DNA from: CAYSYM01 sp964435115
Lineage (GTDB): Bacteria > Chloroflexota > UBA6077 > CF-72
Reading direction: 5' to 3'
Assembly (NCBI GenBank): GCA_964435115.1
Contig: CAYSYM010000041.1
Span: forward strand, 1 to 33,910
Length of the DNA: 33,910 nt
Both the position numbers and the translations under genes were made by a program. This document shows positions 14,703-24,026 of the stretch, piece by piece. Below the pieces are notes generated by a model. The model ran no database searches. It was not told the origin of the DNA and worked only from the letters and a program-made list of their open reading frames with translations. Numbering within the stretch: the stretch's first letter is position 1; every line of letters begins with the position of its first letter.

Positions 14703-15683
14703 CTACACCGCTCCACGCGCGCCGCGCCGCCGCAGCCGTTCGAGCGCCTCGGCCAGGTCTGCGGGCAGCTCCGCCACGAAGGTGCGCTCGCGGCCGTCGT
14801 GGGGCGACCGTAGACGCAGCCGGTGCGCGTGGACGAACTGGCGGCCGAGGCCCCCCGGCGCGCGGCCGGCACCGTACGTCGGGTCCCCGGCCACCGGATG
14901 GCCGATGGAGGCGAAATGGACGCGGAGCTGGTGGGTGCGCCCCGTGAGCAGGAGCGCCTCCACCAGCGTCCAGTCGCCGAACCGCTCGCGGACGAAGAAG
15001 CGGGTCTGGGCGGCGCGCCCGCCGGCGCGCACGCTCATCCGCTGGCGATGCCTGGGATCCCGCCCGATCGGAGCGTCGACGAGGCCCTCGTCCTCGGCGA
15101 GGTTGCCCTGCACCAGCACGAGGTAGCGTTTCTCCGTGCGTCGGCTCTTCATCTGCTGCTGCAGGTTGGCGGTGGCAGCCGCCGTCCGCCCCACCGCCAG
15201 CAAGCCGGAGGTGTCCTTGTCCAGCCGGTGCACGATGCCCGGCCGCAGGTCACCGGTGGCATCGCGCAGCTCGGGGAAACGCGCCAGGAGCCCGTTGACC
15301 AGGGTGCCGGACTCGTTGCCGGGCGCGGGATGGGTCACCACCCCGGCCGGCTTGTCGACGACGACCATGGCCGGGTCCACGTACACCACCTCGAACGGCA
15401 CGTCCGCCTCCGCGGGCAGGTCGAGGTGGGCGGGCACGGGGGCGAGCCGCACCCGGTCCCCGTCGGCGACGCGCTGGCTCGGCTTCGACGGCCGGCCGTT
15501 GACGAGCACCGCCTCGAGGGCGATCAGCTTCTGCCACTCGGCGCGCGACCGTGCCGGCTCGCCGCCGTACCGGACCAGGAAGCCATCCAGGCGCTCCCCA
15601 GCCGCGAATGGCGGCACGACGACGATCCGGCCGCCACCCTGGTCGTCGCGCGAGACGGCGTGGAGCGGTCGACGACTACGCAC
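14703..15683 (-). CDS. rluD: RluD/RluA-family pseudouridine synthase
   Basis: A 326-residue enzyme that isomerises uridine in large-subunit rRNA. An S4-like RNA-binding domain (about 24-85, VPPFAAGERLDGFL...VNGRPSKPSQRVADGDRV) precedes the catalytic domain (about 95-320) with GIVHRLDKDTSGLL; Asp155 is the nucleophile. TGRTHQLRVHFASIGHPV is also diagnostic. The GTG at 15683 is chosen; GTG 15617 (VPPF) is a serious alternative because family proteins often begin there. The frame extends far upstream over lspA and is not coding there. The exact target uridine is inferred only from family type. Confidence 0.88.
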   Translation of the reverse strand: MRSRRPLHAVSRDDQGGGRIVVVPPFAAGERLDGFLVRYGGEPARSRAEWQKLIALEAVLVNGRPSKPSQRVADGDRVRLAPVPAHLDLPAEADVPFEVVYVDPAMVVVDKPAGVVTHPAPGNESGTLVNGLLARFPELRDATGDLRPGIVHRLDKDTSGLLAVGRTAAATANLQQQMKSRRTEKRYLVLVQGNLAEDEGLVDAPIGRDPRHRQRMSVRAGGRAAQTRFFVRERFGDWTLVEALLLTGRTHQLRVHFASIGHPVAGDPTYGAGRAPGGLGRQFVHAHRLRLRSPHDGRERTFVAELPADLAEALERLRRRGARGAV

Positions 15684-15760
15684 GCCGGCAGACGCCCGGC
15701 TCGGCCCGGCGTTGGTGGCGGCCGCGGGCGTGACCACCGGGAGCGGGGTGAGCCAGGCGT

Positions 15761-16333
15761 TCAGCGGGCATCGCCCGGCTGCGTGGCGGCGCGACCGGCC
15801 TGCTTGGGCTCTGGCTGGCGGAGGAGCTGCAGCGCCAGCAGCCCCACGCCGACGACGAGCGCCGAATCGGCCACGTTGAAGACCGGCCACCAGTTCGTCC
15901 GGTAGCCGAAGTCCACAAAGTCCACCACGTACCCCTGCCGAACGCGGTCGATCAGGTTGCCCACCGCCCCGCCGAGCTGCAAGCCCAGCGCCAGGTGCAT
16001 CCGGAAGCCAGACCGCGGCAGGTAGCGGTAGCTGGCCGCGATCACGGCGACGACGACCAGGCCCACCAGCACGAAGAAGGTCACCTGGCCCTGCAGCAGC
16101 CCGAAGGCGGCGCCCCGGTTCTCCACGTAGGTGAGGCGCAGCAGGTCGCTCGCGCCGGGCACCGGCACCGATTGGGCGCCGCTCTCGCGCAGCGCCTCCA
16201 CGGCCCACCGTTTGCTCCAGCGGTCGAGGAGGACCACGAGCGCGGCCAGCCCCAGGAAGAGCAGGCCCCGGGCGGGCGACATGCCTGGCCCGCGCTCGCG
16301 CACGGCCGGGCGGACTGGCTGCGCCTCACCCAC
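15761..16333 (-). CDS. lspA: lipoprotein signal peptidase (signal peptidase II)
   Basis: A 190-residue inner-membrane aspartyl protease that cleaves prolipoproteins after lipidation. Four hydrophobic helices are seen (about 20-36, 84-100, 112-126, 153-170). The catalytic pair is Asp129 in GNLIDRVRQGYVVDF and Asp156 in FNVADSALVVG. The GTG at 16333 overlaps the ileS stop by 8 nt; ATG 16282 (MSPARGLLF) would give a more typical length and is possible. Its presence fits the lipobox-like Cys of the S41 protease. Confidence 0.93.
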   Translation of the reverse strand: MGEAQPVRPAVRERGPGMSPARGLLFLGLAALVVLLDRWSKRWAVEALRESGAQSVPVPGASDLLRLTYVENRGAAFGLLQGQVTFFVLVGLVVVAVIAASYRYLPRSGFRMHLALGLQLGGAVGNLIDRVRQGYVVDFVDFGYRTNWWPVFNVADSALVVGVGLLALQLLRQPEPKQAGRAATQPGDAR

Positions 16334-19300
16334 GAGCCGCGGCCTTCCGCACCACGAGCACTACCGGCATGCCGTCCACCTCGCCCGCCGTTCGATGCCC
16401 GTCCGCCATGCTGTCCACCCCGAGCTCGAGCTCCGTGCCCAGCGTCTCACGGCGGATCCAGTCGCCGTGCGTCTCGACCACCCGGCGGAGTGGTTCCGGC
16501 GCCTCGTAGCGGATGGCGATGCGATCCGACACTTCGAGCTCCGCTGCTTTGCGCGCGTCCTGGATCAGGCGGATCAGCTCGCGCGCCTGCCCCTCCGCCA
16601 GCAGCTCCGGCGTCTGGGTGGTATCCAGCACCGCCAGCATGCCCCGGTCGACCGCGGCCGCGTAGCCTGGCGCCGGCTCCAGCAGCACCGCTGCCTCCTC
16701 AGGCTCGAGGGTCCACTCGCCCACCCGCACGCGGCCGTCGTCCGCGATGGTGAAGCGACCCTCCTGGAGCGTCTGGCGGATGCGCGGGTAGTCTCTGCCG
16801 TACTTCGGGCCCAGCAGCCGCGGGTTCGGCTCCACGCGCCGCCGCACAGCCTCGCTCAGATCCTGCACGAACTCCACGCGCTTCACGTTCAGCTCGTCGC
16901 GGACCTGCTCCTGCAGGTGCGCTGGGAGCCCGTCGAAGCCCGATGGCACGGCGACGCGGATAGCTGGGAGGGGACGTCGGACCGGGATCTGCGCCCGCTT
17001 GCGCGCGGCGTGGCCCAGGCTGGCCACCAGCCGCGCCCACGCCACCTGGCGCACGAGCTCCTCGTCCTCGAGCGTGGGGTCGGCCTCCGGGTAGACGCAG
17101 TGGTGGACGCTCTCCGGCGCACCCGGCTGCACGCTCCGTACCAGGTTCTGGTACAGCTCCTCGGCCAGGAAGGGCATGAACGGGGCCATCAGCCTGGCCA
17201 GCGTGGCCAGGGCCTCGTGGAGGGTGGCCAGGGCGCTGGGATCGGCCTTCCCCCCCGGCGCCCAGAACCGCGCCCGGCTGCGGCGGATGTACCAGTTGCT
17301 CAGGTCGTCGAAGAACGCCTCGATCGCCCGGGACGCGCCCATCGCGTCGTAATCGTCCAGCCGCTCGCGCACGCGGCGGATGAGCTGCTGGAGGAGCGCC
17401 AGGAGCCAGCGGTCGGTCTCGGTCCGATCCCGCACCGGTGGCGCGGGGTCAGACGGCCGCCAGGCCTCGAGCCGGGCGTAGGTGACGAAGAAGCTGTAGC
17501 TGTTCCACAGGGTCAGCAGCCGCCGCTTGGTCTCCTCGGCCAGCTTCCAGCCGAAGTTCAGGTTGGCGGCCGGGTTCTGCTGGCAGTAGATCCAGCGCAG
17601 CACGTCCGCCCCGGCCGTCTCCGCCGCTTCGTTGAATTCGATCGCGTTGCCCAGGCTCTTGTGCATCGGGCGTCCCTGGTCGTCGCGCAGGGTGCCGAAG
17701 CCGAGCACGGTCTTGAAGGGCGGTCGGTTCTCCAGCACGGTGCTCATGACCAGCATGGCGTAGAACCAGTTGCGGTACTGGCCCGGGAAGCTCTCGGTGA
17801 TGAAGTCGGCCGGGAACCATTGCGCCCAGTACAGCCGGTCCTGGCGGTAGCGGAGCGTGGAGTAGGCCACAATGCCGGCGTCCAGCCAGGGGTTGCCGAC
17901 GTCCGGGATGCGGCTCGCCCGGCCGCCGCACGTTGTGCAGCGGATCTTGACCGCGTCTACCCACGGCCGGTGCGGCGTGTGGCCCTGGAAGCGCTCCCAC
18001 CCCTCGACCGCGCGCTCGCGGAGCTCCTCCTCGCCGCCGATCACGTCGAACGCGCCGCAATCGTCGCAGACCCAGATGGGTAGCGCCAGGCCCCAGTAGC
18101 GCTTCTTGGAGATCATCCAGTCGTGCATATTGCGCAGCCAGTCCAGCTCACGCTCCAGCCCGAACTCGGGCAGCCAGCGGATCTGCCGGGTGACCGCCAT
18201 CAGCATGTCGCGCAGCTCGTCCACGCGGATGTACCACTCGTCCACCAGCCTGAACACCAGCTCGGTCCCGCAGCGCCAGCAGTGGGGGTAGCGGTGGCGG
18301 TAGGACTCCGCCCGGAAGAGCCGGCCCTTCTCGCCCAGATTCTCGGCAATCGGCTCGGCCACCTCGCCGACGGGCCTGCCCGTCAGCCAGCCGAAGCCGT
18401 CGAGGTAGCGGCCGTCGTCGTCGAGCGGCGCGATGGCTGGCAGGTCGAACTCGCGGCCGAGCTGGTAGTCCTCTTCGCCGGCGCCGGGCGCGATGTGGAC
18501 GATGCCTGTCCCTTCCTCCTGGCTCACCTCGGTCCAGGGGATGACGCGGTGCTCCACCCCCTGCTGCGCGGGCAGCTCGTCGAACGGGCCCCGGTAGCGG
18601 CGACCAACGAGCTCTTCCCCCCGCAGGCGCTGCACCACCTCCCAGCCCGGGCCGAGGAGCTTCATCCGCGGCTCGACCAGCACCACGCTCTCGCCATCCT
18701 TCCGGACCCGGGCGTAAGTGAGGTCCGGGTGCACCGCCGCTGCGACGTTCGCGCTGAGCGTCCAGGGCGTGGTCGTCCACACGAGCAGGCTCTCGCTGGG
18801 ACGGTCGAGCAGCGGGAACCGCACGTACAGGCTGGTGTGGGCGACCTCCTGGTAGCCCTCGGTGTCGATCTCGTGCTGGCTGATGCCCGTCCCGCAGCGG
18901 GGACACCAGGGCATCACGTCGTGCCCGCGGTACAGCCAGCCGCGCTCGTGGCACGTCTTGATGACCTGCCAGATGGTGTAGTTGTTCTCGTTGGACATCG
19001 TGTAGTACGAGTTGTCCCAGTCCATCCAGTTGCCCAGGCGGATGCTCTGCTCGGTCTGGATGCGGGCGTACTTGAGGACCCGTTCCTTGCAGCGCTGGAC
19101 GAACTCGGCGATTCCGTACTGCTCGATGTCCCGCTTGCTCGTGAAGCCGAGCTCCTTCTCGACCTCGACCTCGACCCAGAGCCCCTGGCAGTCAAACCCG
19201 TTCTGGAAGCGCTGGTCGTAGCCGGTCATGGCGCGGTAGCGTTGGAACAGGTCCTTGTAGGTGCGGCCCCACGCGTGGTGGACGCCCATCGGGTTGTTGG

Positions 19301-19451
19301 CGGTGATCGGTCCGTCGATGAACGAGAAGCGCCGGTCGGCGCGGGCAAGCTGGCGCTGCAGCTTCTCGAAGGCGTGCGTCTCGTCCCAGAAGCGCAGGAT
19401 CCGGCGCTCCAGGGCCGGGAAGTCGAGCTCGCGCGGAACAGGCTGGTACAT
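16326..19451 (-). CDS. ileS: isoleucyl-tRNA synthetase
   Basis: A 1041-residue class I synthetase. The start MYQPVPRELDFPALER is preferred over a frame extension of 88 codons without similarity. The HIGH-equivalent is NPMGVHHAWG (residues 53-62) and the KMSKS-equivalent is PMHKSLGN, both noncanonical in letter but in the expected places. Editing-domain sequence lies between. CxxC pairs occur in PWCPRCGTG, PHCWRCGTE, WVCDDCGAF and IRCTTCGGR, likely zinc knuckles. The C-terminal anticodon-binding part ends with a DALRE-like region. The gene lies 264 nt after aspS and overlaps lspA by 8 nt. No T-box element was found upstream. Confidence 0.95.
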   Translation of the reverse strand: MYQPVPRELDFPALERRILRFWDETHAFEKLQRQLARADRRFSFIDGPITANNPMGVHHAWGRTYKDLFQRYRAMTGYDQRFQNGFDCQGLWVEVEVEKELGFTSKRDIEQYGIAEFVQRCKERVLKYARIQTEQSIRLGNWMDWDNSYYTMSNENNYTIWQVIKTCHERGWLYRGHDVMPWCPRCGTGISQHEIDTEGYQEVAHTSLYVRFPLLDRPSESLLVWTTTPWTLSANVAAAVHPDLTYARVRKDGESVVLVEPRMKLLGPGWEVVQRLRGEELVGRRYRGPFDELPAQQGVEHRVIPWTEVSQEEGTGIVHIAPGAGEEDYQLGREFDLPAIAPLDDDGRYLDGFGWLTGRPVGEVAEPIAENLGEKGRLFRAESYRHRYPHCWRCGTELVFRLVDEWYIRVDELRDMLMAVTRQIRWLPEFGLERELDWLRNMHDWMISKKRYWGLALPIWVCDDCGAFDVIGGEEELRERAVEGWERFQGHTPHRPWVDAVKIRCTTCGGRASRIPDVGNPWLDAGIVAYSTLRYRQDRLYWAQWFPADFITESFPGQYRNWFYAMLVMSTVLENRPPFKTVLGFGTLRDDQGRPMHKSLGNAIEFNEAAETAGADVLRWIYCQQNPAANLNFGWKLAEETKRRLLTLWNSYSFFVTYARLEAWRPSDPAPPVRDRTETDRWLLALLQQLIRRVRERLDDYDAMGASRAIEAFFDDLSNWYIRRSRARFWAPGGKADPSALATLHEALATLARLMAPFMPFLAEELYQNLVRSVQPGAPESVHHCVYPEADPTLEDEELVRQVAWARLVASLGHAARKRAQIPVRRPLPAIRVAVPSGFDGLPAHLQEQVRDELNVKRVEFVQDLSEAVRRRVEPNPRLLGPKYGRDYPRIRQTLQEGRFTIADDGRVRVGEWTLEPEEAAVLLEPAPGYAAAVDRGMLAVLDTTQTPELLAEGQARELIRLIQDARKAAELEVSDRIAIRYEAPEPLRRVVETHGDWIRRETLGTELELGVDSMADGHRTAGEVDGMPVVLVVRKAAARG

Positions 19452-19468
19452 CACGTGGGGTGTCCTGA

Positions 19469-19474
19469 ATGCTA
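19469..19474 (-). promoter_or_regulatory. possible ileS promoter -10
   Basis: TAGCAT on the minus strand, about 18 nt before the ATG, predicts a leader of about 11 nt. The 264-nt gap after aspS makes an internal promoter plausible. No -35 is evident. Confidence 0.3.
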
Positions 19475-19715
19475 GCGCACGGCGCGCGCCGGGCCGGGGG
19501 ATCGGCGCTGGCGCGGACCGAGCGGTCGGCTGTGGCGTGCAACGCGCGAGAGTCTGGCCCGGCCCCCGGAGAGAGGAGAGGCGGTCGGGTGGCTGTCCAG
19601 CAAGGCGCACGTGAACGGAGCGTGCCAGGAACGGCGCGGCGGGGGTGCGACCGTCGGGCACGGACGCTCTCGGGCCACCTGCGCAACCGGCGTGGCAGGC
19701 GGGTGGCGGTGGCAC

Positions 19716-21482
19716 TCAATGCCTGGGCTGTGTCACCCGCAGGTGCAGTTCCTGGAGCTGGTCGTCGGAGACGGGCGCAGGGGCGCCCATCATCAGGTCC
19801 TGCACGCTCTGGTTCTTGGGGAAGGGGATGACCTCGCGGATGCTCTCCTCGTCAGCCAGCATCGAGATGATGCGGTCCAGGCCGGGCGCGATGCCGCCGT
19901 GGGGCGGTGCGCCGTACTGGAACGCCCTGAGCATGTGGCCGAAGCTGGCCTGGATCCGCTCGGGCGGGTAGCCGAGTAGCGCGAACAGCTTCTCCTGGAC
20001 GTCGGCGCGGTGCACGCGGATGCTGCCGCTGGCCAGCTCCTCGCCGTTGGCGACGACGTCGTACGCCTTCGCCCGCACGGCAAGCGGGTTCGTCTCCAGG
20101 AGCGGCAGGTCCGCTTCGAACGGCATGGTGAACGGGTGGTGTACGAAGGTCAGGCTGCCGTCCTCGGCCTGCTCGAACCAGGGGAACTCGGTGATGAAGG
20201 CCCAGGCGAGCACGTGGGCGGGAGCCAGGTCCAGTCGTTGCGCCAGCTCCTGCCGCAGCTTCCCCAGGCTGGCCCGCGTCACCTCCGGGCTGTCGGCTAC
20301 CAGCAGCAGGAGGTCGCCCTCCCGGGCGCCCAGCGCCTCCCAGAGCGCCGCCCGCTCACCCTCGGCGAGGAACTTCGCGAACGACGACCGCACCTCGGCG
20401 CCGGCGAGCGCCGCCCACGCCAGCCCCCGCGCGCCGCTCGCGCGGGCCAGCTCGGTGAGCTCGTCGACCTGCCGGCGGGTGGCGGCAGCAGCACCGGGTG
20501 CACGGACCCCGCGCACGACACCACCGGCCTCCACGGCCGCCCGGAAGACCTGAAAGCCGGTGGTGCCGGCGACGGCGGAGACGTCCACGATGGGCAAGTC
20601 GTAGCGCAGGTCGGGCTTATCCGTGCCGTAGGTGTCCATGGCGTGCTGCCAGGTGAGGCGCGGCCACGGCTTGTAGAGCACCCGCTTGGTGGAGAGCGCC
20701 TCGGTCAGTCCGGTGAACAGCTCCTCACAGACGGCGAACACGTCCTCCTGGTCGACGAACGACATCTCGAGGTCGAGCTGGGTGAACTCGGCCGCTCGGT
20801 TCGCCCGCAGGTCCTCGTCGCGGAAGCAGCGGGCGAGCTGGAAGTAGCGGTCCATGCCGGCCACCATGGCGAGCTGCTTGAACTGCTGCGGGCTCTGGGG
20901 CAGGGCGTAGAAGCTGCCGGGGTGGAGACGGCTCGGCACCAGGAAGTCGCGGGCGCCCTCGGGCGTCGGGTTGGCCAGGATCGGCGTCTCGATTTCTAGG
21001 AAGCCGTGGGCGTCCATGAAATCGCGGATGTACTTGAACACGCGGTGGCGCAGCAGCATGTTGCGGGTCAGGCGGGCGCGTCGGAGGTCCAGGTAGCGGT
21101 ACTGGAGGCGGAGCCGCTCGTCCACCGGCGTCTCCTCGGCCACCGGGAAGGGCAGCGGGAGAGATGGGTTGAGCACTGCCAGGCGCCGGGCTCGCACTTC
21201 CACCTCGCCCGTGGCGAGCCGCGGGTTTTCGCTGCCGGGCGGACGCCGCTCGACGCGCCCCTCTACCTCGACCACGTACTCGTCGTGCAGGCTTGAGGCG
21301 ACGGCGTGGGTGCCAGGGTCCGTGGCGGGGTTGGCTGTGACTTGCACCAGGCCGGAACGGTCGCGCAGGTCCAGGAAGATCAGCCCGCCGTGATCGCGGA
21401 CGGTGTGAACCCACCCCTGCAGGATCACCTCCCGCCCGACATCGCCCGCGCGGACCTCGCCGCACATCATGCTGCGTCTCAT
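19716..21482 (-). CDS. aspS: aspartyl-tRNA synthetase, probably nondiscriminating (Asp/Asn)
   Basis: A 588-residue bacterial-type class IIb synthetase: OB-fold anticodon domain (about 5-105, VILQGWVHTVRDHGGLIFLDLRD), catalytic core with motif 2 (FRDEDLRANRAAEFTQLD) and motif 3 (GGIAPGLDRI), and a bacterial GAD insertion (about 310-410). His31 and Gly83 match the residue pair reported to let Pseudomonas AspRS charge tRNA-Asn as well, so Asn-tRNA would be made by GatCAB; this is inference from two residues. The ATG at 21482 precedes MRRSMMCGEVRAGDVG; ATG 21470 or 21467 are alternatives. It heads the operon and diverges from hemW. Confidence 0.94.
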   Translation of the reverse strand: MRRSMMCGEVRAGDVGREVILQGWVHTVRDHGGLIFLDLRDRSGLVQVTANPATDPGTHAVASSLHDEYVVEVEGRVERRPPGSENPRLATGEVEVRARRLAVLNPSLPLPFPVAEETPVDERLRLQYRYLDLRRARLTRNMLLRHRVFKYIRDFMDAHGFLEIETPILANPTPEGARDFLVPSRLHPGSFYALPQSPQQFKQLAMVAGMDRYFQLARCFRDEDLRANRAAEFTQLDLEMSFVDQEDVFAVCEELFTGLTEALSTKRVLYKPWPRLTWQHAMDTYGTDKPDLRYDLPIVDVSAVAGTTGFQVFRAAVEAGGVVRGVRAPGAAAATRRQVDELTELARASGARGLAWAALAGAEVRSSFAKFLAEGERAALWEALGAREGDLLLLVADSPEVTRASLGKLRQELAQRLDLAPAHVLAWAFITEFPWFEQAEDGSLTFVHHPFTMPFEADLPLLETNPLAVRAKAYDVVANGEELASGSIRVHRADVQEKLFALLGYPPERIQASFGHMLRAFQYGAPPHGGIAPGLDRIISMLADEESIREVIPFPKNQSVQDLMMGAPAPVSDDQLQELHLRVTQPRH

Positions 21483-21672
21483 GCACCTGCCTTGAAGCGA
21501 ATCTCAGCCAGCTCACAGCCGCCAGCGAGGCAGGAGGCCCACGTCTGGCACGGATGGCGCGGATGCGGCGCACGGGCTGGTGCGCTCGGCTGTTCCCTGC
21601 TGACTGTACGGTACCGAATCCGCTCGGGGCGCCGGCCGGGCCGCGTAGACTGTGGCGGCGCCAGTTGCCTGC

Positions 21673-22890
21673 ATGTCCCTCGCGCTGTACGTCCACTTCC
21701 CCTTCTGCCTCTCGGTCTGCCCGTACTGCGACTTCGACCGCCAGGCCACCGGCTTCGACCGCGTCGACGCCTACCTGGAGGCGGTCGTCCGCGAGCTGGC
21801 GGACTACACAGCGGTCCACGAGCCCGTCCACAGCGTCTTCTTCGGCGGCGGCACCCCCAGCCTCATGCGGCCCGACCAGGTGGCCCGTGTCCTCGACGCG
21901 GTCCGCGCCACACTGGGGATACTTCCGCACGCCGAGGTCACGCTCGAGGCGAACCCCGGCGACGCCAGCCTGGACAAGATGCGCGGCTTGCGCGCCGCGG
22001 GGGTCAACCGGCTGAGCATCGGCGTCCAGAGCCTCGACGACGGCGCCCTGCGCCTCCTCGGACGGCGCCACACCGCGGACGAGGCGCGCCAGGCCGCCCG
22101 CTGGGCGCGGACCGCCGGGTTCTCGGTGAGCCTTGACCTGATGTACGGCCTGCCCGGCCAGACGGTCAGCGACTGGGGCGGCACGCTGCGGCAAGCGTTC
22201 GACCTGGAGCCCGACCACCTTTCCTGCTACATGCTCACGCTCGACGAGCGCGTGCCGATGGGCCGCGCCGTGGCGCGCGGCCGGCTGTGCCTACCGGTCG
22301 ATGACGACGTGGCCGACATGTATGACCTGACGCGCGAGTGGCTGGCCGCCTCCGGGTACGAGCAGTACGAGATCTCCAACTGGGCCCGCCCCGGACACGC
22401 CTCTCGCCATAACCTGACGTACTGGCGAGATGGGCCGTGGATCGGCCTCGGCGCCGGCGCCGCGTCCTCGTTCGCCGGCACCCGCTGGAAGAACACGCCC
22501 GTGCTGGAGCGCTATATCGCCTCGATTGTGGCAACCGGCCGGGCCGCGCGCGTTGAAGACGAGGCGCCCGACCTGCCCACCCGGATGCAGGACTTCCTGG
22601 CCCTTGGCCTGCGCCTGCGTGAGGGGGTGAACCTAGCCGAGTTCCGCCGACGGTTCGAGAGCGACCTGGCGGAGGTGCTCGGCGCCGAGCTCGATGGGCT
22701 CCTCGAGGTGCGCCTCCTCGAGCGGGCTGGGGATGGCCTGCGCATCGCCCCGGGCCGCCAGCTCATCGCCAACGAGCTGCTCGTCCGGCTCGCCGACTCG
22801 ATCCGGCGCTCCGCGGCGGGGGCACACCAGCCCGGGCCGGGGCGGCGCGCCGGCGCGTCCGCCCAGGTGGCGGTGGGCGCCCCCGGCTGA
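21673..22890 (+). CDS. hemW: HemW-type radical SAM heme chaperone
   Basis: A 405-residue radical SAM protein of the oxygen-independent coproporphyrinogen oxidase-like family, now understood as heme-delivery proteins. The cluster motif is CLSVCPYCDF (Cys12, Cys16, Cys19), with FFGGGTPSLM and GVQSLDD following. HNLTYWRDGPWIGLGAGAASS is a HemW/HemN signature. True HemN has a longer N-terminus and an extra Cys (CxxxCxxCxC), which is absent: Asp-Phe follows Cys19. ATG 21673 is chosen over the GTG seven codons upstream. A TAGACT at 21646-21651 may be the -10. A low-complexity Ala/Gly tail ends the protein. Confidence 0.9.
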   Translation: MSLALYVHFPFCLSVCPYCDFDRQATGFDRVDAYLEAVVRELADYTAVHEPVHSVFFGGGTPSLMRPDQVARVLDAVRATLGILPHAEVTLEANPGDASLDKMRGLRAAGVNRLSIGVQSLDDGALRLLGRRHTADEARQAARWARTAGFSVSLDLMYGLPGQTVSDWGGTLRQAFDLEPDHLSCYMLTLDERVPMGRAVARGRLCLPVDDDVADMYDLTREWLAASGYEQYEISNWARPGHASRHNLTYWRDGPWIGLGAGAASSFAGTRWKNTPVLERYIASIVATGRAARVEDEAPDLPTRMQDFLALGLRLREGVNLAEFRRRFESDLAEVLGAELDGLLEVRLLERAGDGLRIAPGRQLIANELLVRLADSIRRSAAGAHQPGPGRRAGASAQVAVGAPG

Positions 22891-22904
22891 AGGTTGGGCG
22901 CGCG

Positions 22905-23969
22905 TCAGGCGCGGCGCGCGAGGAGCATCCCGCCTACGGCCGCGAGTAGCGTCGAGGCCGGCTCCCGGCCGCCGGCCGCGCAGAGCGCGCCGAGCGCGCG
23001 GGTGTAGCGATCGAGGACAGATCGCTCCACCTCGGCGCGCAGGCCGAGCGCATCGAAGTGCTGGACGACGCGCTCGGCGACCGGGCCCGGCATGTCGCCG
23101 GGCGCCGTGGTGTACGCCTCCCGCAGCCAGTCGGGCGCGTCGGCCCGGGCGAGCGCCAGGGCCGCCGGCAGGCCCTTCTTCCGGGCGAGGACGTCGGCCG
23201 CTTCCGGCTTGCCCGTCTCCGACGCCCGGCCCCACACCCCGAGGAGATCGTCCTGCTCCTGGAAGGCGATGCCGAGCTGCAGGCCATACTCGGCATAGGC
23301 GTCCTGTGCGGCGCCGGGCGCGCCGCCGGCCATGGCGCCCAGCCGGCAGGCGCCGGCGAACAACGCGCCGGTCTTGCGCGCGATCATCGCCTCGTACGCG
23401 TCGAGCGTCAGCGGGAGGGCACCGCGCTGCAGCTCAAGGTCGAGGAACTGTCCCTCGACCAGGCGCAGGCAGGCGGTGTTGAGCGCGCCGGCCATCGCCG
23501 CCGCGCGCGCGGTCCCGGCCCGGGCGAGCACCACCTGGGCGAGGGCGAAGAGCGCATCGCCAACGTTGATGGCCTGCTCGGTGTCCCACAGCCGCCAGAC
23601 GGTCGGCCGATGCCGGCGGAACGGGCTATGGTCCTGGATGTCGTCGTGCACGAGCGAGAAGTTGTGCACCAGCTCCACGGCGACCGCCGCGTCGCGCGCC
23701 GGCTGGATCTCCCCGCAGGTAGCCTCGCACACCAGGAGCGCGAGGCCTGGCCGCAGCTTCTTGCCAGACGGCGGGGGCAGGCTGACCCAGGCGAGACGCT
23801 GGTCGCGCCAGCCGAGGTGGTAGCCCAGCATGCCGGCGAAGGCCTCGGCCGGCGGTTGGATCGCGTCGTCCAGCGCCGCCCGCGTCCACTCGTCGACGAG
23901 CGTCCCGAGCTCGCTCAGCCGGGCAGCCAGCGCCTCAGCCTGGTTGGGTGTGCCCTCCGGCGGTTGCAT
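22905..23969 (-). CDS. polyprenyl diphosphate synthase
   Basis: A 354-residue trans-isoprenyl diphosphate synthase. The first aspartate-rich motif is DDIQD (109-113) and the second reads QDDLLGVWG (Asp240, Asp241), lacking the last Asp of DDxxD, as in several actinobacterial-type synthases. GKKLRP (70-75) binds diphosphate. The residue pair before the first motif is SLVH, which sets chain length, but the product (C15, C20 or longer) cannot be fixed by eye. The gene is convergent with hemW, ending 14 nt away, and is followed upstream by the CvpA-like gene on the same strand. Confidence 0.9.
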   Translation of the reverse strand: MQPPEGTPNQAEALAARLSELGTLVDEWTRAALDDAIQPPAEAFAGMLGYHLGWRDQRLAWVSLPPPSGKKLRPGLALLVCEATCGEIQPARDAAVAVELVHNFSLVHDDIQDHSPFRRHRPTVWRLWDTEQAINVGDALFALAQVVLARAGTARAAAMAGALNTACLRLVEGQFLDLELQRGALPLTLDAYEAMIARKTGALFAGACRLGAMAGGAPGAAQDAYAEYGLQLGIAFQEQDDLLGVWGRASETGKPEAADVLARKKGLPAALALARADAPDWLREAYTTAPGDMPGPVAERVVQHFDALGLRAEVERSVLDRYTRALGALCAAGGREPASTLLAAVGGMLLARRA

Positions 23970-24026
23970 CGCGGTCCAGTATGTCGGCCGCCGCGAGGCG
24001 TGCGCCAGGTAAGCGAGCCCCGGTCC

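Noticed and set aside
18123..19475. 450-codon plus-strand open frame opposite ileS
   Set aside because: Antisense to a clearly coding synthetase; composition (Leu/Val/Ala/Asp without motifs) is that of a GC-rich shadow frame.
19452..19715. T-box riboswitch upstream of ileS
   Set aside because: The minus strand lacks the TGGNACCGCG antiterminator motif.
21673..22890. Coproporphyrinogen dehydrogenase HemN
   Set aside because: Short N-terminus and CxxxCxxC without the extra cysteine; HemW features are present.
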